A DNA stretch of 64,000 bases from Cylindrodendrum hubeiense (taxonomy: Eukaryota > Ascomycota > Sordariomycetes > Hypocreales > Nectriaceae), in the NCBI GenBank assembly GCA_014621425.1, contig JAANBB010000016.1, positions 267,386-331,385 on the forward strand, written 5' to 3'. A program made the position numbers and the translations under genes. The notes under the pieces were generated by a model. That model saw nothing but the letters and a program-made list of their open reading frames with translations. It was not told where the DNA came from and searched no databases. Position 1 is the first letter of the stretch; each line of letters opens with the position of its first letter. Positions 58,848 to 64,000 of this stretch are shown piece after piece.

Positions 58848-61204
58848 AACGGCGAACTGAGAAATGGTGAGAGTACGTGTATGAAGACCTTCGAGGAATG
58901 ATGCCGGACCGCGAGATTGATACAGGTCGGAGGATAAGTATCGTAAGTTGTTCGAGATGAGAAACGCGCGAACTAACCCTTATCCCGCTCGGTTTTATGA
59001 CGGAATCCAGTCCAATCTTACGATCGCAAAGCAAGACTAATGAACGAGAGAAACCCCTCACTTCGGCATTTCACCATTGATGTGCGGTATTCCGTAAAAC
59101 ACCGAAAAGTGGGTCAAGCCTATTTGGGCTAATTCCTCGCATGTCTTGGTGATAGAACCGGCCAATCAAGTCTAACTTAGGATACCGGTATCACCCTCCA
59201 GAAGCGTAGGGAATCTCCCTTTGAAGTAGAGGTAGGTGTATTACCCAGAGTGTGGGAAAGAATGGTAGAAAAATAGTAGTTAGTATTCCTTACACTGTAA
59301 TAATAATCGCTACTCTATCAGCTGTGTGATGCGATGATGCTGTTGTCTTATCTAATAATCTGCTACGCCAAACTCCCTTGGCAGATCGGCGTGGTCGGGG
59401 GTATTGCATGCCTCGAGCAATCATGATAGGAGAGAGCATTCCAATGTAACCCCTCTAAACGGTTATCACATCCGCGGTTGCACAACCATCATGCAGCTCA
59501 ACCATTCTGAAGCCTTTGTTATACCGTGATAGACAAAATGAAAATTCTAGAACATTATTCAACATTGAATCTACAAAATAACAGCTTCGCACAATCTTTT
59601 CCATACTGTGATTCGGGGAGCTGCCGTTCCCAGTTCCGATGACGCACGAGCATCATCACCGGATATAATGCTACTGTTATGAGAATTCGAGAGACGTTTG
59701 GCAGTGAGGAAGAAAATTAACTAGTTCGACGAATCGTTTGAACCTCATCCCGCTGTTCACCATTATGTATACAGTGAATACTATGACACTTACACCGTAC
59801 GTCAGGCGTTTTTCCAACACTTTGTTGTAGTGCTCATGAGCTATCAAGGTGTTGATGACGGGATCAAATATAATGGCTTCTCCATAAAATCCTGACAAAG
59901 CTCAACATCAAATGAGATCAATTTAATTTCGTGACTGCGGCATAGTATGTAAATCAATTCACCCCTTCCTGTTCCTGATCCTATTGTGAGAGTCCTAGCT
60001 AATGCTTTTCAGGATCGCGCATATCCTTACGGAAACTCATTTAAATCTCTTCATTAAATATTTGATATGGCAGACTAGCACTATGGCTACTATTCACGCT
60101 CATCAAAGTTATCTTTCGCAACCACCGACGCTCAATATCGTAGATATGTCAAAGATTAGCTCTACACATAACTTGGGCCCAGATACTATTTTAGTGTCAA
60201 TAATCCATATCCTCTAAAAGCAAAGTGGTAAGTCCTCTGTACTGTGGCCTTCAGGCTATTGCCGACCTGACGAAAGGCTGCTCGTGCACCACAAAACATT
60301 TTCCTATCCTTCTCAATTCTAGATGCCCTAGAGATCTAGACACCTACACTTAAAAAGCTTTGGGAATGTTTAGAGCACTATTTCAATGGTTTGAGACTGC
60401 CTTGAGTGCACTGAACGTTCAAATCAAGGAAGATGCGGGCTTAAGGGGGGAACTGTCTATTTACGCACATAGTTTTCACACTTTAGTCACTGGATTGATT
60501 GCGTGTAGTATGGCAACGCAGTGATATGGCCTAGCCTAGTACCTCCTCGCTGATGGGTCTAAGATGATTCCTCTTCAAGTCTAAGGTTGTAGAACACTAA
60601 GCAAATCTTCAATATTCAGACTTTTCTCTACCTCTCCTAAAAGTTCGTCAAAAAGATTGTGCAGAGATGGGGTACAAGTTAGATATATGAAATGTTTTAA
60701 GACATAGGCCTAATGCTTCTTCATTCGCTTAAATAATTTCAAGAGCTGGGCTCAGAATTCTAAAACATCCTTCGCGCGGTCCTGCTTGAAGAAATTGTCA
60801 TGGCAAGCTCTCGGGTGGAAACAGAATGCTCGCGACCCACTTCAGCAAGGGTGCCCGAGAACTAAAGTGGAAGGAAACGCGACTTTAACGTCAGTCAACT
60901 ATTCATGACAAGATTATAGCCGCCCTCTGACCAACATCATACCCTATTGACGGGGAATAGGAAGAGACGGCACCGGCCCGGAACATGTCTCTAAGATTCT
61001 CCGAAACTAGCCGCAAAAGCTCCGACCCGAAAAATGTCTCCAAGATTCTCCGAAACTAGCCGCAAAAGCCCCGTGCCGTGCTAGATTGTGCATAAATAGT
61101 AACAAAATGCCAGTTAGTCGCTCCGCTGTGTCACACTGAACTATTCAAACTGCAGCAATACGCGAAGTAGTCGGGTCTCATTGACACAACAGAACATTGA
61201 CATT
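58848..61204. other. 2.4-kb gene-less region
   Basis: No supported gene. Frames of 60-180 codons here have no domain or signal support. It contains the 49-bp duplication at 60985-61082 in the promoter of the M14 carboxypeptidase. Confidence 0.45.
60985..61082. repeat. 49-bp tandem duplication upstream of M14 gene
   Basis: ATGTCTC(T/C)AAGATTCTCC begins at 60985 and again at 61034. The shared core continues through GAAACTAGCCGCAAAAGC. The second copy ends about 120 bp before the start codon. Confidence 0.85.
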
Positions 61205-62879
61205 ATGTTAATCAAAGTTATTCTGCTCTCGGGCATCACGTTGCTTCAAATAGCCAGTGCTCGTACATATGGCTACAACCACCGCGATGTAATCCATGAC
61301 AGCGAAGTCGTAGCTACTCATTTTCCCGATATCGACATGAAATTGTATTCTCCCGCCTTCCTATATTCTGCCACCATCCCTTCCGGATTTGCCTTTGGTA
61401 CTGAGGGCCCCACCGACCAAGAAGTTATGGGTAAGATTTATTGGCCATCAGTCATTGGCAATGACCCGTTCACTGTGTTAGCTAACTAAAAGAATTCTAG
61501 ATTCTTTCCTTCAAAAGCTCTCGAGGAAGAACAGTTGGATGAAATATGGTAGATTTGACTTCACATCTGAGGAAGGACGGTCTTTTCCCTATGTCCATCT
61601 TTCTAAACCCAACTCGTTAGGCGACAAGAACAAAGTACGAGTATGGGTTCAAGGTGCTGTCCATGGCAATGAACCTGGGTCTGATCAAGCTGTAATGGCA
61701 CTGCTTGGTGCATTAGACTCCAATCAGACATGGGCTCATAGTCTCCTTGAGCAACTCGACATCTTTGTGCTGCCAAGATATAACCCCGACGGAGTTTATT
61801 ATTTTCAAGACAGACTTGCCACCAACTTCGACCCAAATAGAGATCACACCAAAGTCGCACGCAAGCATACCAAGAATATCAAGTCAGAGCTGGTGAAATT
61901 CGCTCCCCACGTCGCAGTCGACATGCATGAATACACGGCTACTAGGCAGTACGGGCGTTGGTATCATGGTTCAGATGCTCTCTTTGCCCCAGCAAAGAAC
62001 TTAAATGTCCACAAAAATATCCGAGCCCTTGGAGAAGGTCTGTTTTCGACTAACATTGAAGCTGCTTTAGAGGCTAAGGGCTTGCGCTGGGAAACTTACG
62101 TTACTGGAACAGCAGGGAAGGATTTGGATATGGCTGTGACTTTTACTGAGGCGGGATCAGATGCAAAGATTGGGCGTAATGCCATCGGATTAACTCAAGC
62201 TGTGGCATTTTTGTCTGAAACTCGCGGCATCCAACTCGCAGATCAACATTTCCAACGACGTGTGGCCACTGGCTTGACCCTCGTCTCGAGCATTTTACAA
62301 ACAGCAGCTGATCACGCGTCGGAAGTCTACTCTATTGTTGAAGAAAGTATTGATGACTTTATTTCCGGCTGGGAGAGCGACGAAATCGTTATTACGGACT
62401 CTCCGGTCTTGACCAATCGTACCTTTACGCTCATAGATGTTACGAATGGGTCCCTTGTACAAGGGCCAGTACAATTTCGCTCCACAAGTCCCGTGGTAGC
62501 TAATCTGACGAGAATCCGACCCGAGGCTTACCTCATCCCAGCTGGTTGGGCAGATCTCGCCAAGCGTCTGCAGTACTTGGGACTTGTGGTTGAGGTTCTG
62601 GACAAATCGTGGACTGGAAAGGTGGAAGCCTTAAATATTACGTCTTGCAAGTTTGGGTCCAAGTATTATGAAGGCGCAGTTCGGGCGAGAGTAACGGCGG
62701 ATGTGCACGTAAAAGAAGTTAAGCTGCCGGTTGGCAGTTTTTATATTACGACTCGGCAGAAAAATGCTGCAATGGCATTTATGGCACTAGAACCGGAAAA
62801 CATTGACTCTTTTGCAAGTTTCAACATCATAGCATTTGATGTTGGAGATGAATATCAGATATACAGGCTTATGACCTAG
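61205..62879 (+). CDS. Secreted M14 zinc carboxypeptidase
   Basis: Extracellular carboxypeptidase. Exons 61205-61430 and 61501-62879 sum to 534 residues. Residues 1-19 form a signal peptide. Zinc ligands His and Glu are in GAVHGNEPGSD (~residue 135), and the third His is in VDMHEYT (~218). The substrate-binding region RYNPDGVYYF and Arg in FDPNRDHTK fit the family. Catalytic Glu is probably in TFTEAGSD (~290). The region beyond ~350 is a beta-rich C-terminal extension typical of large fungal and bacterial M14 members. The start is ATG at 61205; upstream in-frame codons lack ATG. Confidence 0.92.
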
Positions 62880-64000
62880 ATACAGGTATTGCGTCAATGT
62901 AATGACCACATTACCCTAAAGCCAAGTAGTACTGATATAATCTTGCTTTACGACTTAATAGCTTTGTTATGGACATTATTCGCCGCTGCTCAATACTAAG
63001 CTGATGCATCTTGTTCCGTTTTTCCATCATACTGCGCTCATTAAGTCAGTACCCAATAATACTACAAATATTTTAGTTTCAGGTCGAGCTTCAGTATATA
63101 GGTGTTTCTACCATTCGTGAGGTATACATGACCAGCAATATAAATAGCTCTGGTATAGAATAGTATGAGACAATTCAAATTCGATTCAAGTGGGGGAGAC
63201 AGGACTAGCTACCACACACTATCAGTGTATCGCAAATAACCGTTGTTATCAACATCTAGGCAAGCCAGAACTCGCATCTTCTGAACGGCTGAGATCGCAT
63301 AAGTCACCAGCCCAGACACAGATAGCTCGTTTGATAACTCTGGGTACAGAGATATATTTGCAGGGGAGATTATGGGGGCGAAGCTGACCTTGCGCATGGT
63401 AGGGTGCGTGATTCCTCGCTTCAGTTGATCTGAAATTACGAATTCTTCATAGCAATCACCAAGTGGTGGATATGGATGCTTTCCGGGTGGAGACATTTTC
63501 ATCCCACCATCCCACTCGGTATGGGGCTTACATACCGTCGATAGTAAAAATATATCTAGACTACGGGCGCTTTTCACATCACGTTTCAGTGACCCACAGG
63601 GCTGTGATCGTACTAGTAGACTCTCATCCCACCGGCTCGTACCACCAGGCTACGCCATCGAGTGATGCTGTTAATCCCGGATCTCACGCAATCTCACCAA
63701 TGACAACTCTCCGTTTGATATGTTGGTGTTATCTACGTGCAGTAAACCCACATTGATCCTTACCACACGTAACGCGGACGCATGAGGAGCATTCGCCATC
63801 TGACGCTATTATGCAGAAATATCGGTCCGCGACCTCGGGTCATTTCGCGTTTCAGGGCGGGGTAACTGGATAAAATGAGGAAGTCAATTTTGGGCTGTTG
63901 GTGAGTGAATTCAGCTTCAAGGGAAATGGAACTCGGAGCAGATGAGTGAGCGTGTCTAAGACACGATGGTGTTCTGTGATTGTAGTATTGCCAATCAAAA
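62880..64000. other. 3' flank and right window edge
   Basis: Mostly without recognisable features apart from the weak frame at 63209-63577. Confidence 0.4.
63209..63577 (-). CDS. Possible hypothetical small protein or fragment
   Basis: An open frame of 122 residues with reasonable composition (PHTEWDGGMKMSPPGKHPYP) and no recognisable domain. It may be part of a longer spliced or degraded gene. No neighbour supports a function. Confidence 0.25.
   Translation of the reverse strand: MKSARSLDIFLLSTVCKPHTEWDGGMKMSPPGKHPYPPLGDCYEEFVISDQLKRGITHPTMRKVSFAPIISPANISLYPELSNELSVSGLVTYAISAVQKMRVLACLDVDNNGYLRYTDSVW

Noticed and set aside
58507..59061. 184-codon minus-strand frame overlapping the M20 peptidase start
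   Set aside because: It overlaps the M20 signal peptide and catalytic exon in another frame and has no features of its own.

Overview
The window looks like genomic DNA of a filamentous ascomycete, probably a Sordariomycete. Genes are spliced by short GT-AG introns (about 50-130 bp). Fungal-type families dominate: Zn2Cys6 regulators, MFS and OPT transporters, secreted proteases and a Ser/Thr-rich wall-type protein. Compact genes are separated by AT-rich, gene-poor stretches. The species cannot be fixed from the sequence.

Layout. 1-7 kb: a full-size ABCB-type exporter, cut by the left edge, is divergent from a Zn2Cys6 regulator, with a nested inverted repeat between them. 7-14 kb: a small barrel-like protein with an internal duplication and a probable frameshift, a secreted HExxH metallopeptidase, and a 930-residue cysteine-rich and Ser/Thr-repeat secreted protein. 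14-28 kb: an OPT transporter, a Zn2Cys6 regulator and a secreted type-B carboxylesterase. The last two lie between two opposite-facing arrays built on the motif AGCGTATT. 28-38.5 kb: a possible sugar-use cluster of Zn2Cys6 regulator, transketolase, P-loop sugar/uridine-kinase-like protein and MFS sugar transporter.

39-54 kb is the most unusual part and reads as a toxin island. It holds an orphan soluble protein, a 6.3-kb intronless SpvB/TcB/TcC-RHS insecticidal-toxin-complex-like gene, a helical pore-forming-toxin-like protein and a MACPF pore-forming-type protein. They form two divergent pairs. No TcA-type injector gene is visible in the window.

56-63 kb: secreted L-asparaginase, an M20 peptidase and an M14 carboxypeptidase, all with signal peptides, consistent with extracellular nitrogen scavenging. 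The rest is intergenic. I saw no rRNA, convincing tRNA or CRISPR array. Exon joints come from reading frames and splice consensus. For most multi-exon genes the exon sum is divisible by three; where a joint is uncertain the entry says so.
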